64,000 nucleotides of DNA, taken from the NCBI RefSeq assembly GCF_050948175.1, contig NC_135195.1:11498001-11562000 (forward strand), in the 5' to 3' direction. The notes below the pieces were generated by a model that saw only the letters and a program-made list of their open reading frames with translations, ran no database searches and was not told the origin of the DNA. This stretch comes from Xylocopa sonorina. Its lineage: Eukaryota > Arthropoda > Insecta > Hymenoptera > Apidae. A program made the position numbers and the translations under genes. Shown here in pieces: positions 50,501 to 62,951 of this stretch (positions are counted from its first letter, which is position 1; each line of letters begins with the position of its first letter).

Positions 50501-53500
50501 TACTCGTATACGCGTTCACCAGGGTTACGTAGTTCTTCCGTGTTTACTCGGCACGAAGAGAGCCGGCTACCACCACCCCAAGCCCGTTGTTAGGGCGCGG
50601 AAAACAAATACGCGGCGCTCCGTCCGCAAAAGAGAGCTGGCGCGGCTTGGCGAGGACACAGAACCGTCGTGGCGGCGGACACGGGGACAGGGTGCGTAAA
50701 GAAAAGGGACGCAGGGGCGAAGGAGGGAAAAAATTCAACACGTGCCGTCTCTCTACGCGTTAGCTCTTTCCTATTCTTCTTCGAGCAAAGGCTCCTCGAA
50801 CTTCCGAGCGTTTGCGGAGCGCACTCCGCGGAGCCCCTCGAGTGTTCGTTTCTTTTCCTTGCCGCCAACCCCGTGGCCAAACCCGCCACTCGACTACGAG
50901 TCGCCCCGCGAGTTACGAAGCGGTTTGCCTCGGTAAAATCGACAGTTTCTCTCGTTTTTGATCTTTAGTTACAATGGGATTAGAAAGCACCGCCGTGCGG
51001 CGAGTGCCTCGTGAGTACGATCCCCGTTGAACGCGAGCGTCGTTTCCTCTGTATGAGCGCGTGCCAATGATTTAAAGTACCGCGGTGTCCCGAAAGCTTA
51101 ATGACGTCTCGTTGCTTAATGACGACGAACGGCAGGAACGTCGGCCTTTGATCTGCCCCGTCAACGCTACGGCAGAGAAAAGGCCTTCGGTTTCGCGTAA
51201 TTGTTTTGGGTAAACTGAATGCGATGCTTTGATGCCGGGGCACAGGCGACGTTCACCCGCGATTCAGAACGCGTACCCCTTAACGAGGTAAATCCGACCG
51301 ACAGCTTTCCTGTTTTACCAGCCGGCCGTTCTGCCACGCTAGAATCGGGACGAAATTGCTCGGAACGGAGGCGAGCGATGACAATAATGACCGGATCTTT
51401 CGATTCTTTGTCTCGGCCCTCTCTTTCCGAATGTTTTTCAACGCCTCGCGCGTTTTTAAAACCCCGACAGGTTTATGGTTCGCGCGTGCAGTTTTTGTAT
51501 TCGCGGAAATTTCAACTTTTTTCTGTTTGTATTAAAAAAAGAAACAGAGCGAAAGTGTATCTCTTAAAATCGTTACTTCCTCTTCAATTGTTGCACGACA
51601 CAGAGTCAAAGTGTCTCTGCGATTTTTACCGCGTTCTAAATGTCGCTTGGGCAAATACTACCGGATTTTCCGGCAGTCTATGTCCGCGAAGAACAATTTT
51701 TGAATACGTGCTCGATATCGGCAAACATCGTCCGCTAAGAAGCGCTACTGGCCCAATGTTTACTGTTCCAACACTTTCGCTAATCGTGCCTCTGCGAATT
51801 GGACAATTAGTTAATTGAACATTTAATCGGGTTAATTTATGCCACTCGATGCGCGAAATAATTGCAACGATTATATTACTCACCAGTAATTTACAGAGGT
51901 TCGAGATACTTGTATAATGGTTTTTCTCTAACGAAATGTAGATGAAGGTACGTAAGAAGCTCAAGCATAGTATCTTTAAACTCGGTTTGCTTAAGATTTA
52001 ATACTTGCAAGATAAACTCTTTATCTCCAGGCACCTCAGTTGTAGAATGATCGTACAGTTACTACGTAACATAACTTTATTTGCATTTCGAACTGTGAAA
52101 CAACGTTCGACGTCGATAGAAACTGGCGGTGTTTCTAATATCGACACAAGAGCCACGCGTGCGACAGTTCCAAGGACGAGGGCAAACACACATTTTTGCC
52201 AGTCTATCTTCATATCACAATCGCGTAAGAACTGAGCAAATACCATGGTTCACGGTTATGATGTGTATTAATCGAGCAAGATAAATATTGCGTTCTCTTA
52301 CGTGTTGGTTTTCCACGGCGTCGATTCTGCACTCCTCCGATACCACGAATAGCGTGTTCTTTCGACGTTTGCTGAGTCCACAGATTTTCACTGTTGCAGA
52401 GTGTGTTTAGTTTATGTAATATTTTTCCGAAAACAACGAAATATCGTTGAAGAAAGTTTGTGCGAAAGTATAGAAAGCGGATTAAATAATTTTTAGAGTT
52501 CTGCAAATCTACCGCGTTATTCGATTCGCTCTGATTCATAAGTTGTTCATTTTAACCATCCGTATGTGTATTCTGGCATTTGCAATTGTAAAACAGCGGA
52601 TAAATACGCGTTACGATAGCAATTTGTTATTTACGATACACAAGAGCGTATAATATGTACAAGTGATCTTCGACAACTGTGACCCAGTCTTCTAGTTCGA
52701 GGATTTCCTTGATCTATAGGTCACCAAGACTGTTAGATTAAATATATGGTGACAAGGAAAGCTTGGGATCTCTGTTCTGCCCTGTGGGATCTCAAGACAA
52801 GGAGATCCTATTGGACTTCCGGCTAATGGAATCATGGTGCCAGGTGGACTCTGAAGCCTCGGGTCAATATAAGACTCTGACGGCAAGTCAGCTCCATTTT
52901 TAACGAAAAACTGGATACCTTGCATTCTTAATTCGTTAACAACATATACTTTACCCTGGATGAAATAAAAGAGATTATCCTTCCACTGGTTATCCACATC
53001 GCTTGACCAGACTCTACACCACAAGTTTGGAGAAAAGTCAAAGATCAAACGAGTCGTGCGATTCCTGGTTCATCCCTGCCTCATCCCTGTTCCTTAACCC
53101 CGAGCGGGCATTTCCGCGGTGCGTTTCAGTCGCGTCACAGCCGATCATCGGATCCGGGCAATTCGATCGGCTTTGATGGCGCGGCACTCGACGGCTCGAG
53201 GGTGGCTGAGTGGCCAGCCCGGAGCGGCGCTAATCGAATCCACTTAAGAAGAGAACACGGGATAACGAGAAATTGCTTGGCCACGTATCATCGTCGTCGC
53301 ATCGATCGCGCGGATCGAGCCGGCTGCGCGAGGAACAATCGACGTGTCCAGCTAGACGCGAACGTGCCGGCGAAGAAGACGGCGAGGACAGTAAGAATAA
53401 GGGTGGAGCGCGTCCCAAGGGGCGTCGCGCACCGTCCCAAGGGGATGATCGAAACGCGGTGGTTTACATTGTGTTTGCGCCAGGGCAGAGCGTGCCGGGC

Positions 53501-56500
53501 GTTTATCTCAACGCGAACGCAACAAAGGCGCGTAATGAGAACATGTGTTGGATGCAGGAAGCTTCATTAGCGAACCTGTTCCTGTCCGCGAGGCCCATTG
53601 TGCGACCCGACACTCTGTCTGCCTCGCGATACACTGGATTCGTTGCGTGCCGCGCGATTCTTTGCCTCCGCTGGCACCGTATTGCCGCCGGGTATTAGTT
53701 ACCGGCAGTAAACATGAATTCCTAATTGCGGAAATGGGCCCCGGTCGCCGCTCGATGATCGTTACCCCCGCTGTACGGCTTGCGACCCGATAATCGGGGT
53801 TGCTCCGATACGTTCCGTCGAATAACCCGGCATTCAGGATCGCTCGTTGGGCTATTATGTCACTCCAGAGACTTGTACAAGGCTGACGTGAAGGTCTCTT
53901 CGGAGACTTTGAGATACGGGATCTATGTATCCACTCGGGGATGGAAATGAAATATTCGTTCTAATATTTAAGGGATGAAACATGTTTCTATCTTGTTCCC
54001 CAATTTTTTTACTCAGTTTGGTATTCATTGATATATGAATTTTTGTTGTCAATATATAATATTTCACGTTTAAAATATTTGTGCGCGTTGATACCGATTA
54101 ATTAATTTATTTACAGCCTGCGGCGGGGTCCGGGGGCTAACGTGCAAGACGCCAGTGGATATTCACCCCTTCACCATGCAGCTTTGAATGGGCACAAGTA
54201 CGTTGAAATTAATCGTGGATCTTTGATTCAGTTTGTAAAAGATAAAAAGTTAATGTTCCGTTCGATCGGCGATTAACCCATGTCGCGCACATTTTGACGA
54301 TAATTCGGGGAAACGCTTTTATCCTCAGGGAGGTGGTAAAGTTATTGCTCCACTATGAGGCTTCCACTAACGTCGTCGACGCTAAAGGCTCTTCGCCGCT
54401 TCATTTGGCAGCTTGGGCGGGCGACGCTGAAATCGTGCGGTTAATTCTTACTCAAGGACCCTCGATACCTAAAGTGAATCTTACGGTCAGTAAATTTATT
54501 CTTCTCCTGTTTTTTATTTTCAATTTTTTTCTTTACCTTTAAACTTCATTACTTAAGAAATTATGCGACCACACTGAAATCCCTGGTCATCCTCACGTTG
54601 CATCATTTTTCATATCATTTTTATTTACGGAAAGTTTCTGAATAAACCTGTGATATCGATTTTATATAAATCGAAGCAAATATCCTTTTTTTTTTTTTAG
54701 TATATTGAAATAGTTTGCTAAAATATTTGTTTGCTTGTGTGTATATAACAATCTCTTTTAATCGTTTGATGGCTACATAGCTGAAATTTTTCCAAAAAAC
54801 CCGACATGCTTTCAGTTCGCGTTGAATTCGCAAAAATCTTGTCGATCATCTCAAAAGATATGCTTATCTCCATTTTCTAATTGCGCGAGCAATGTTTGAG
54901 ACCCGAATTTTATTCTAATTCCATTTGTGCGACGATCTTTCCGTGATCGTGAAATGTTTCGAGTCGAAACAGTCGAATGCCAGGTATCGGGGCAAAGTGT
55001 ATCTGTTAACTGGAAACACCGACTTTGTATGATCGCAGACGAAGGACAACGAGACACCGTTGCACTGCGCGGCACAGTATGGGCACACGGAAGTGGTGGC
55101 ACAGCTGTTGCAATACGGATGCGACCCCAGCATCCGCAACAGCCGGGGAGAATCCGCGCTGGATCTCGCCGCGCAATATGGCAGGTAAATTGCACGCACG
55201 ATTTTTTTGTCCCTCCTTTTTCCATCTCTCCCCTTCTCTCGAATTATTTTTCTCAGTTTTTCTTTTTTTTTTTTTATTTTCTTTTTTCATTTTCTTCCTC
55301 CGCATTAAAAGTTTTCGTTCATAATTTGGCGCACGTTTATTCGACGCCCGTTCGTTTGAATCTCGAGCAGTCTCGATTTGATCGGCAATGCTGAAAACTG
55401 TTCGCGCATAATCGATCGGCACGACTGAATAATCGATGACGTCGCTAATTGGCTTTGTGCTCCTTCTGTAAAATTAATTATCTTTTATAGATTGGAAACC
55501 GTGCAATTGCTCGTTAGCACGTATCCAGAACTGATCGTGCCTCTCCGGAACTCTTCGGTGATTTTCCATCACACCCCGCTGCATCTGGCCTCGCGAAATG
55601 GTCATAGGTGAGTCTACTTTATTAAGGGTTGATGAAGTTCAATTAAATACTTGTAGTATAATTGTTTCACCTACAAAAGTTCCTTCCCAATATTCCTCGT
55701 TTCGCGTTGCGTTTAAGATCGCAATTCCTGCAACGTTCTACAATTGCCTGCTCTCTTTATTTAATCAAGCTGAGTCGATGATCGTAGCACAGCGCTCGAT
55801 CAACACGCGAGGGTGGCAGCGAGCGCGCGCGCTCGTTCAGTGCACCGCTGTCCGTGAAATCTATTTTATATCGCAGTGCATTCGCATCTAACCGTTACAT
55901 GCATCATACGATTAATTTACGAACAGCGTATACCATCGAAAGAGACTTCTTTCGATTCTTATCGTTTGTCCACGTTGCTGCTGTAAATAGTATTCTATAT
56001 CTGTCCGAAGTATTTCTGACGATCGTGCAATTGGACACCCGTTTGTTACCGAATGTAGGTGAGATATATTCGGCTCGTTACGTTAGTATGGAGGGATTCG
56101 TTATGAAATGAGGGTAATCGCGACGGTATTGCAAATATTCTGCTAAATTAAGTGCAATCGATGGGATGTACATAACCCCGATGCTCTGGCAAGATATCGA
56201 TTACGTAACTGTAGAATCGGAAAGTGTTTAATTCACGTTGAACGCATCCGTAGTGTCGTTTAATGATACGGATCGCGTTTGATGTGGCAGCCCGTGGTGT
56301 CCACTAAAACGCATATTATTCGTGCGCATCGCATTAGAATCGATCGATCGGCTACTACGACGATACATCGCCGCGTCCTCGAAAGTCAGACTCCTTCTGA
56401 ACTTGGTATTCGCGAGAACGCCTCTTCTTTGACCGTACCGAACCACCCGCGCTAATTACCAAGTAATGCAGCCGGCGCGCATTGTATCCCGAACCAACAA

Positions 56501-59500
56501 TGGACTCGTTTCAGCTAACCATAACGATGTCGAGCCATTTCCAGCGTTGCCCATTAGAGCCAATCAGAGAGCACCGCGTTGCGTAATCCGGTCGAACGCG
56601 ATATGTACGTCCACCAACTGGTATCATCCGTCGCAACCCTCTCATGGTTACACACGTCCTATATTAACGTTCTGCCGATCGCCCTCTCGTCCGAGCGAAT
56701 CTCCGATCGAATGGATTCGCGGTGGCCCGACTGTCTGCCATTGCCTCTCTGCCTCTGTTCCTCTGTATTGCTGCCCACCATTCGATTACGAGGATCGTAT
56801 TAATCGTTACCTTCGAAACGTATCGACCTAGATCGGTTTAGATTCGCACGCCGGGGATGAATCGCGATTGCTCGCTTTCGACGATGTTTAATGCCCCCTT
56901 TATGCGCGAAGGTGTTGCGACGCTTCGATGACTGCATCAACGCTTGCTCGCACGTTGACTCCCTCTTCGAGGGATTTCGTGGTTCCCTCTTGCGTTCGGT
57001 TGCACGGTTGATTATTGGTAGCGGTAAACGGTTGGATGGCGCGTCTTTTGTTGCTTGGATATGCACTGGGAATAATCGGATGCTGATGAATGCGTTTCTT
57101 AAGGTAGCAGGAAAAGAGGATCAGCTAATAACTGTTTGCTTGTTATTTCCATTATCGTCAGAGTTTTTCGTTTTCGTGTTTGTGTAATAAATTGTGGCGG
57201 GGTGGGGACGTAAAACAGATACCTTTGGCGAAGTCAATAAAATCGATAAAGTCAATTTCGGAAATGTAAATTTTTCAGCATGAAACGATTTGTTTAAGCG
57301 AGAGAGGTGGACGCGAAAAATACGGCGCACGGGGGGTGGTTTTGTAATAGCGGAACGTGCTTCGAGAGGCGGGAGAGATCGGTTATTTCGCAATGGCGCA
57401 CAATGCCGCGGCATCATAAACAAATATGGTCACCGAAATATCGGCGCGAAGTTTCGTTGCGTTCGATCGATTTGCTAGTATTTACACAAATAATTCGTGA
57501 TTGTTGCGACGCGCGGCAAAAATGTTCAGTTAAATAAACGGTACCGTAACCGTGGACTTTCGTTATTTGATTAATCGGCCCGTTCAACCGGATGATGCAA
57601 GATTAACCGGATAATCGGTTACACCGGCGCTGTGCAATTAAATAACGGGAATGAATTTCGTCACGTACTCGGAACAATTCTTCTAAACGGCTGTTTGCCC
57701 CAGCTTTCATCGTGTACACACGTTTTTTTTTTTCTCGCGATACATTCGGCGTCATATTTGGAATGCTCGCCGCGTTGCGCATGGTTTATTATTTTCAGTT
57801 TACCAACGGACGGTTCGCTGGTTTAAAATACTCGAACAATCGCGAATAAACCTTCGCCGTAAAGGGGAAATGTTTGCGTGAAAATTTGATACGATGAAAT
57901 TTATAGTACGCGCGTTCACCGTTAGCTACCCTTAAATTAAACAACAATCGGGATAAAAAAGAACACCAAGAGTAATCTTCAATCTCGATGTTGTTTCGAT
58001 ATTCAGGAACAGAAAAAAGATCGCACGATCCGCGGCTATAATATTGCGTCTTAATTTATTGTTCGTTGGTTTCTTTCGCGCCCCATTTTCCATCCGCGTT
58101 GTCCTCCTCGCGCAACTAAAGGACCCAGCGTCGCTATTCATTTCCACCATCCGGACACCGAGTATCCAAGCCTGCGGGGCGGAGGGAATCGTATTTAACG
58201 CTTTGCTCGGCCAATTCATTCCCATTTAACATCGCGGCATCACGGCCATAATCCGGCTGGTAAGCCTTTAAAATAATCGACGTTGTCGTTGGAGAGGCGG
58301 AGGATGGAACGGTTTTCGACCGGCACAGAGAGGGGTGAAGAAGGGGTTGGATCGAAAATCGCGCGCGTTCGCCGATCGTGAATCGCCGCGAAACGGCAGT
58401 CATATTGTAATCGGGTATAACGTCGGTTTTTCTATGCAGCCTTGCAGCCGGTAATCGCTTTATCCGCCGTTGTCCGCTTATAATGCGATCTCGTCGCGAT
58501 ACACTGTCCGATGGATGCATTTTCTATCGCCAGTCACGCCATCCCTGTCCCGCCACCACCCCTTTCTCTACTCCGGGTGGAAATCGCTCAATCCGTGGCC
58601 CTCCGGCAGTCCTCGATTTTCCTCGTCGATCCGATGTCGATTCGCGATACAGAAACCCAAATACGATGGCTGATAAAAGAACTGCGGTACTTGATTTGAC
58701 AGAAGACTCGTAGTAATCTCATTTTTCGATTAGTAGGTTTAGAAGCATATTTGGAGCTAATATTACAAAAGAAAGAAGGGAAGTAAAATAAAATTTCCTA
58801 AACTAAAATGTAAAATAGAACGCTACTTATTGCGACTAATGCAACAGATTGAAACTAATTTATTCAATTTTGCGGAATCCCATTGACACACAGGCATGGT
58901 AATTTTCAACACGCGCAAGCAACGAGCGCGTGTCCCTCGCGCACGGTAGATTGTCGCGTGTTTGCCTCCATAGTGGCACGCTCGGCGCGGTAAAACCAAA
59001 TGTCGAGAACTGTGCGACATCATTACCCTCGAATATTTTTTCCTTTTTTTTTTTAATTTATACATTAAGAACATAATAAGAACCAGCGTATAACCCATTA
59101 CCTCGTGTCACCGTTCCCAACAAACTTTCGCGCGATTCGATCGGATCCTGTCGCGCTGATTAGGTTGCAAAACCTGGCCAGCCTCCGATGGACCAATCTC
59201 CGCGGCCAAACAGAGCGCACCGAGTCTGCCTGTGTGTGTGTGTGCGAGCATTTCGGGTGTTTGGACAAGCGCGAACCCGCGGTGCCCACCTACACGAGGC
59301 GCTACGACCCGGTGTGTTTCGTCGTGGCGCTCGTTTTCGATGTTGCGGGGTAGAGAAGTGTACACGTGTGTATACGTCAGGCTAGGGTGCCGCGCGCGAC
59401 CACGTCCCGGCGCGTATACACAGTCAGCACCGGTGTTCGGCTATGTACCAATGCACACTGAGATGATTGCGTTCACGCACGCGTTTCACGCGCCTCGCCG

Positions 59501-61799
59501 CGATATTTGGCGGATCCGGTGAACGCGTGGGCGGCGATACACAGGGAACAGGGCCAGGGAACGGGCGCGCGTGTGCGGAGGCAAGTGGGACGCGTATAGG
59601 TTTGGGCAGGGGTTGGATATAGAGGGTACGCGGCTGGAGTAATGTCTATTATCGGATTCAATATCGGTGCTCTTGGTAAGCCAGTATACAAATACCCCTA
59701 TGGCACGGTAATAACAACATAGGTGCACGTGAATCCGATTCCCAGCCACGAATCCTATATGCGACGGATGGCTGCGGTCACTGCAGTCGGTGCGCGCACC
59801 AGCCCCGACGGACGCGAAACGAAATCTGGGTTTCGCGTCGAGCCACGGCCCGTAGGACCTATCGCATCGAAATGGGAAACGCGTCGAAGCGGGCCACTTT
59901 CAGCTGACGTTGGTGATTTCGCGCGGCTGGCCCTACCGCGAGCCGCGTACCCCGTTCTTCGATGGCTCCCGGTTTGTTCCGCTCCGGGGAACGGGAAATT
60001 CGAACGGCCCGCTCGTGTACACGCGCATGCCACGTCCAAGGGAATCGGAGGATAGGCTCCTAATTTGGTTTGTTAATCTCGCGAAACGTTCACGGTGTTG
60101 CGGCGCGATGTTCGCCGATGCCCGTGCCTGGATTTATGTTTGATAGATAGGAGGAACGGTGACATTATTCGAACCGATCTCACTCGACTCGGTTCTGTTT
60201 TGCGTTATAAATAAAGCGACGTTTTCTAACTGGTACTTGGAATTTTTCTTTGTTGGATTCCCTTTATTGGATTATTCAAGAGATCACTGGTGCGATTCTG
60301 TTTTCACGGTTCACCCGGGAAAAACGTCCGCGAAGAGCCTGCAAATATCACTGTCGAGCAAACTAAAGAGGCAAAAAACCTGATTGTTCGTTTCAGAGCG
60401 GTGGTGGAGGTGTTGCTCGCAGCGGGCGTCGACGTGAACACGAGGACGTCCGCGGGGACCGCGATGCACGAGGCGGCGCTCTGCGGCAAGATGGAGGTCG
60501 TTCGCGCGCTGCTGGACCGAGGGGTTGACTTGGGCATCCGGGACTCGCGACAGAACACGGTGCTCGATCTTCTGGGACAGTTTCCGCCGCACGTCACTCA
60601 GGACATCACCGCGGTGATAAAAAGTGCGTGTCGACTGCGCCTCTTTTTCTCTCGTCACGAACAAACGAGCTGCGCAATTAACGAGACGCGTCGAGAAGAA
60701 AAAAGGCCGACGCGTCCCGTCACCGTCAATGGTTACGCTTAAGTAGGCAACGATGCCCACGGATTTGAACGACTAGCCATTGCACGATGGGATTTAACGT
60801 GACGACGTGTTAAATCTTGTTATGTAAAATGTTCCCTTGGTCGTATTTTAAGAACGTTGGCTTTCATCTATCGTTAGTCGACGAATATTTATGAAACGTT
60901 TGTTTAACAGGTTTGTTACAACATTTTTAATTGCGCGTCGATAGTCAAAATGGTAATTGATAGTGGGAGGAGGGTGTTACGTGGATGTAGATTGTTCAAT
61001 TTGCAATAAATTGGTTGGAATGGTTCAAGTGAACAGTACAACATTATTTATCAATTTAGTACGAAGCTTATTGACCATTTAATCGTTTCATCCGGTTTTG
61101 TCACAAACAATGGAGCTAATAAATTCATTGATTAAATTAATAGATTTTGTCATTGAAATTATCTTGTGGAAATTCTAGTAGAACGTCAGACTACTTATTT
61201 ATAGCATGGGTTAAAGACCTCTATCAGCGTCAGTTATCCTACGCTAGTCTTCTCCGACCGGGGTTTAACGTACTTCATTTTACTAGTCAGTGAGAAGGGT
61301 TTCTTGTCCCACTTCCTCCTGTACACAATTTAAGCCTATTGGCTTGTTTTTTATTTAGTTTTTTCTGAAACGCGAAAGACTATTCCTTGTGCCTTCCGGC
61401 AAGGCTTCACTCTATTGGATTATCATCTTCCATTACTGACTTTATAGTCACGTTAACGTGTTGTTGTATCTTTTTTCTTCTTGCAACCAAGAAGAATAAA
61501 AAAAGCAATTTTCTTGTAAATATAAATAATTTTGAAATATTTTGTATTGTCGTCAGAAATGTAATGTAGCATTTACGTGCAGGGCACAGGTCTTCCTCGG
61601 GCGTGGAAAGCGATGCGGACAGCGAGAACTTGCCTCCGATTCCGGTCCAGGGGAACGACTCATTGGGCAGCCCTTACGAAAACGTTCGCCCGGGGGATGA
61701 TCTCTCCCCGGCGGAAGGGACGTCGCCCACTCAATGGCAGTTCTATCATAAGCCTCGAGACGACGATCGCCGTGTTTCCGGCACTTCCGTTATGTCCTT
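43457..61799 (+). CDS. ANKS1: ANKS1-family ankyrin-repeat adaptor, 5' part (7 exons seen)
   Basis: Exons 43457-43560, 54117-54197, 54329-54485, 55039-55184, 55491-55607, 60397-60623 and 61583-61799 join in phase, about 350 codons. The start MGKDQELLEAARSGNVTVVE matches the ANKS1A/ANKS1B start closely, from memory. About six ankyrin repeats follow (SGYSPLHHAALNGHKEVVKL, GSSPLHLAAWAGDAEIVRL, NETPLHCAAQYGHTEVVAQL, GESALDLAAQYGRLETVQL, HTPLHLASRNGHRAVVEVL, GTAMHEAALCGKMEVVRAL), then a Ser/Pro-rich linker with SPYENVRPGDDL. ANKS1 proteins are cytoplasmic adaptors that use ankyrin, SAM and PTB domains to bind receptors such as Eph kinases. The SAM and PTB exons are not seen and should lie right of the window. 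Intron 1 is 10.6 kb. An upstream ATG at 43450 is in another frame. Confidence 0.9.
47493..47540. repeat. (AG)n microsatellite
   Basis: A 48-bp AG tract, preceded by interrupted GAAAGAGAGAG copies, in ANKS1-like intron 1. Confidence 0.93.
52692..53048 (-). other. Unassigned coding-like antisense frame in ANKS1-like intron 1
   Basis: An open frame of about 118 codons on the - strand with protein-like composition: DFSPNLWCRVWSSDVDNQWK, YFIQGKVYVVNELRMQGIQ, ADLPSESYIDPRLQ, ending in a stop. There is no methionine start; it opens from an upstream TGA at 53078-53076. No family is recognised. It could be a decayed gene or element fragment, a nested gene exon, or chance. Confidence 0.25.
54117..54197 (+). 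CDS. ANKS1: ANKS1-like exon 2: first full ankyrin repeat
   Basis: The acceptor TATTTACAG ends at 54116 and the donor CACAA|GTACGT starts at 54198. It encodes LRRGPGANVQDASGYSPLHH and AALNGH. RGP.VN/Q.DSSGY.LHHAALNGH is the family sequence at this position. Confidence 0.9.
54329..54485 (+). CDS. ANKS1: ANKS1-like exon 3: ankyrin repeat
   Basis: The acceptor ATCCTCAG ends at 54328 and the donor TTACG|GTCAGT starts at 54486. It encodes EVVKLLLHYEASTNVVDAKG, SSPLHLAAWAGDAEIVRLIL and TQGPSIPKVNLT. YEASTNV and the GPS..VN block are characteristic of ANKS1. Confidence 0.92.
55039..55184 (+). CDS. ANKS1: ANKS1-like exon 4: ankyrin repeats
   Basis: The acceptor TGATCGCAG ends at 55038 and the donor GGCAG|GTAAAT starts at 55185. 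It encodes TKDNETPLHCAAQYGHTEVV, AQLLQYGCDPSIRNSRGESA and LDLAAQYG. Confidence 0.92.
55491..55607 (+). CDS. ANKS1: ANKS1-like exon 5: ankyrin repeat
   Basis: The acceptor CTTTTATAG ends at 55490 and the donor CATAG|GTGAGT starts at 55608. It encodes LETVQLLVSTYPELIVPLRN, SSVIFHHTPLHLASRNGH. The stretch between the two repeat cores is a little longer than the vertebrate form I recall. Confidence 0.92.
55608..60396. other. Intron 5 of the ANKS1-like gene
   Basis: A 4.8-kb intron without a recognised exon. It contains short GT repeats near 59232-59245 and CpG-rich stretches at 59100-60050 that give many chance frames on both strands. Confidence 0.6.
60397..60623 (+). CDS. ANKS1: ANKS1-like exon 6: last ankyrin repeats
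   Basis: The acceptor TCGTTTCAG ends at 60396 and the donor AAAA|GTGCGT starts at 60624. It encodes AVVEVLLAAGVDVNTRTSAG, TAMHEAALCGKMEVVRALLD, RGVDLGIRDSRQNTVLDLLG and QFPPHVTQDITAVIK, ending the ankyrin array. The exon is markedly GC-rich next to its introns. Confidence 0.92.
60624..61582. other. Intron 6 of the ANKS1-like gene
   Basis: A mainly AT-rich intron of about 960 bp with no coding content recognised. Confidence 0.7.
61583..61799 (+). CDS. ANKS1: ANKS1-like exon 7: Ser/Pro-rich linker
   Basis: The acceptor ACGTGCAG ends at 61582 and the donor TCCTT|GTGAGT starts at 61800. It encodes HRSSSGVESDADSENLPPIP, VQGNDSLGSPYENVRPGDDL and KPRDDDRRVSGTSVMSL. If the donor is ignored, the frame stops at once (TTG TGA), so an unspliced transcript would end here. 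Confidence 0.83.
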
Positions 61800-62857
61800 G
61801 TGAGTATCCACTTCTTTTTACCCCTCGTTTCACACTGGCTCGCGCCTGTCGTCGCTTTTATTGTGTCTACTTTTTTTTTCCCTTCAGCGCCGATAGTCAG
61901 ACTTTTTTACGATTTTGCGCGACACATTTCACTGCAGTTGCAAATTTTATTATTTCTATAATAGTCGAGCATACTTAGGCGATTTTCACGGCAAATTCAT
62001 CCCGCGATCGCGCACACCGGTGAACAGAAAATACCGACGCCGAACATATCGCCATCTCGGTACCGCGAAATAGCGGCTGCGTTCGGCACTCGAGAACGCA
62101 TCCGGTACCCGCCATATTCGGGTTTTGTGCATTCCGTTGAACGATCGCGCCGGTGCCTTACCATCGAGAGAAATAAACTGGCGCGCGGCGAAAGAAAGGG
62201 AAAGAAACGAACGGGCGAACAAAACGAGGAGGAAAAAACGGAGAACAATTCCGCTGCAGCCAGCTTTAGCCGTGCTTCTGGTATTTGTGCTCATCCGGCG
62301 TCATCTTGCACCGGGTAGAGAAAAGAATATCGCGTCGGTGCATCGGATAAGAGCGTGGGCCGGTAATATTTTCTAGAAAGAGCTGGGTATACGTATACAC
62401 GTATATACGCGTACATGTGTAGTATAGGTGGGCGCATAACCGTGGCGGCTTTAATATAGGAGATGTCGGGTAAACAAAAGCGCGAACCGTGGACCGGGCA
62501 CACGGGGAGTGAATGAGCGAGTGGCGAGCGGCCGCGAGTGCGCTCGGATGATGGTTAGGCGGCGTCTCTTGTACCGTTTTAGTACCGATGCTGGCTGCAC
62601 CAGCAGCCACACCGCGGTGGGGTGGGTGGTCGGGTGGTTGGTCAGAAGAAGGACGGCCAAGAAGTAAAGAGGGAAAGAGAAAGAGACGGAGAAAGTGAAG
62701 GTTAAAGGGGTAGAGAGGAGGCGAAAGGTTCTCGGACCGAAAAGGGAAGCTGAAAGTGGAGATGGAGGAGAGAGAAGAGGTCGGAGGAAGTGGCGCGGCC
62801 GCGTGTAGCCCCAGCGCGTTAAGCACCGCTTGGCTTGGTTTAATTTTCCTGATGTAG

Positions 62858-62951
62858 GCAGGCGATGGTGGGTCCGACCGCCTCGTTCACCCCTGGGTCA
62901 CCCCCGCCGTATCACCCCATTGGTACCCTCTCTTTCCGACGGTGCTAGCTG
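62858..62951 (+). CDS. Possible ANKS1-like exon 8, frame ambiguous
   Basis: The stretch lies between two tandem acceptors (TAG ending 62857, CAG ending 62861) and a good donor (CTG|GTAAGC, GT at 62952). With the first acceptor the frame reads natural-looking AMVGPTASFTPGSPPPYHPI but meets a TAG just before the donor. With the second it stays open to the donor but is Arg/Trp/Pro-rich. One of these may be a real, possibly isoform-ending, exon. Confidence 0.3.

Larger units (their letters stand above)
43561..54116. other. 10.6-kb first intron of the ANKS1-like gene
   Basis: No recognised nested gene. It contains a poly-T run near 44150-44169, a GA microsatellite at 47493-47540, pyrimidine-rich DNA at 47980-48500, and two coding-like antisense frames at 51998-52246 and 52692-53048 that I cannot assign. 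CpG-rich patches occur near 45.5-46.0 kb and 50.5-51.0 kb. Confidence 0.55.

Noticed and set aside
53198..53250. tRNA-like stretch (GTGGCTGAGTGGCCAG ... ATCGAATCC)
   Set aside because: The D-arm-like and T-arm-like pieces are too close together, there is no anticodon arm, and the acceptor ends do not pair.
60304..60760. Antisense frames of 97-149 codons over ANKS1 exon 6
   Set aside because: Shadows of the GC-rich ankyrin exon on the opposite strand.
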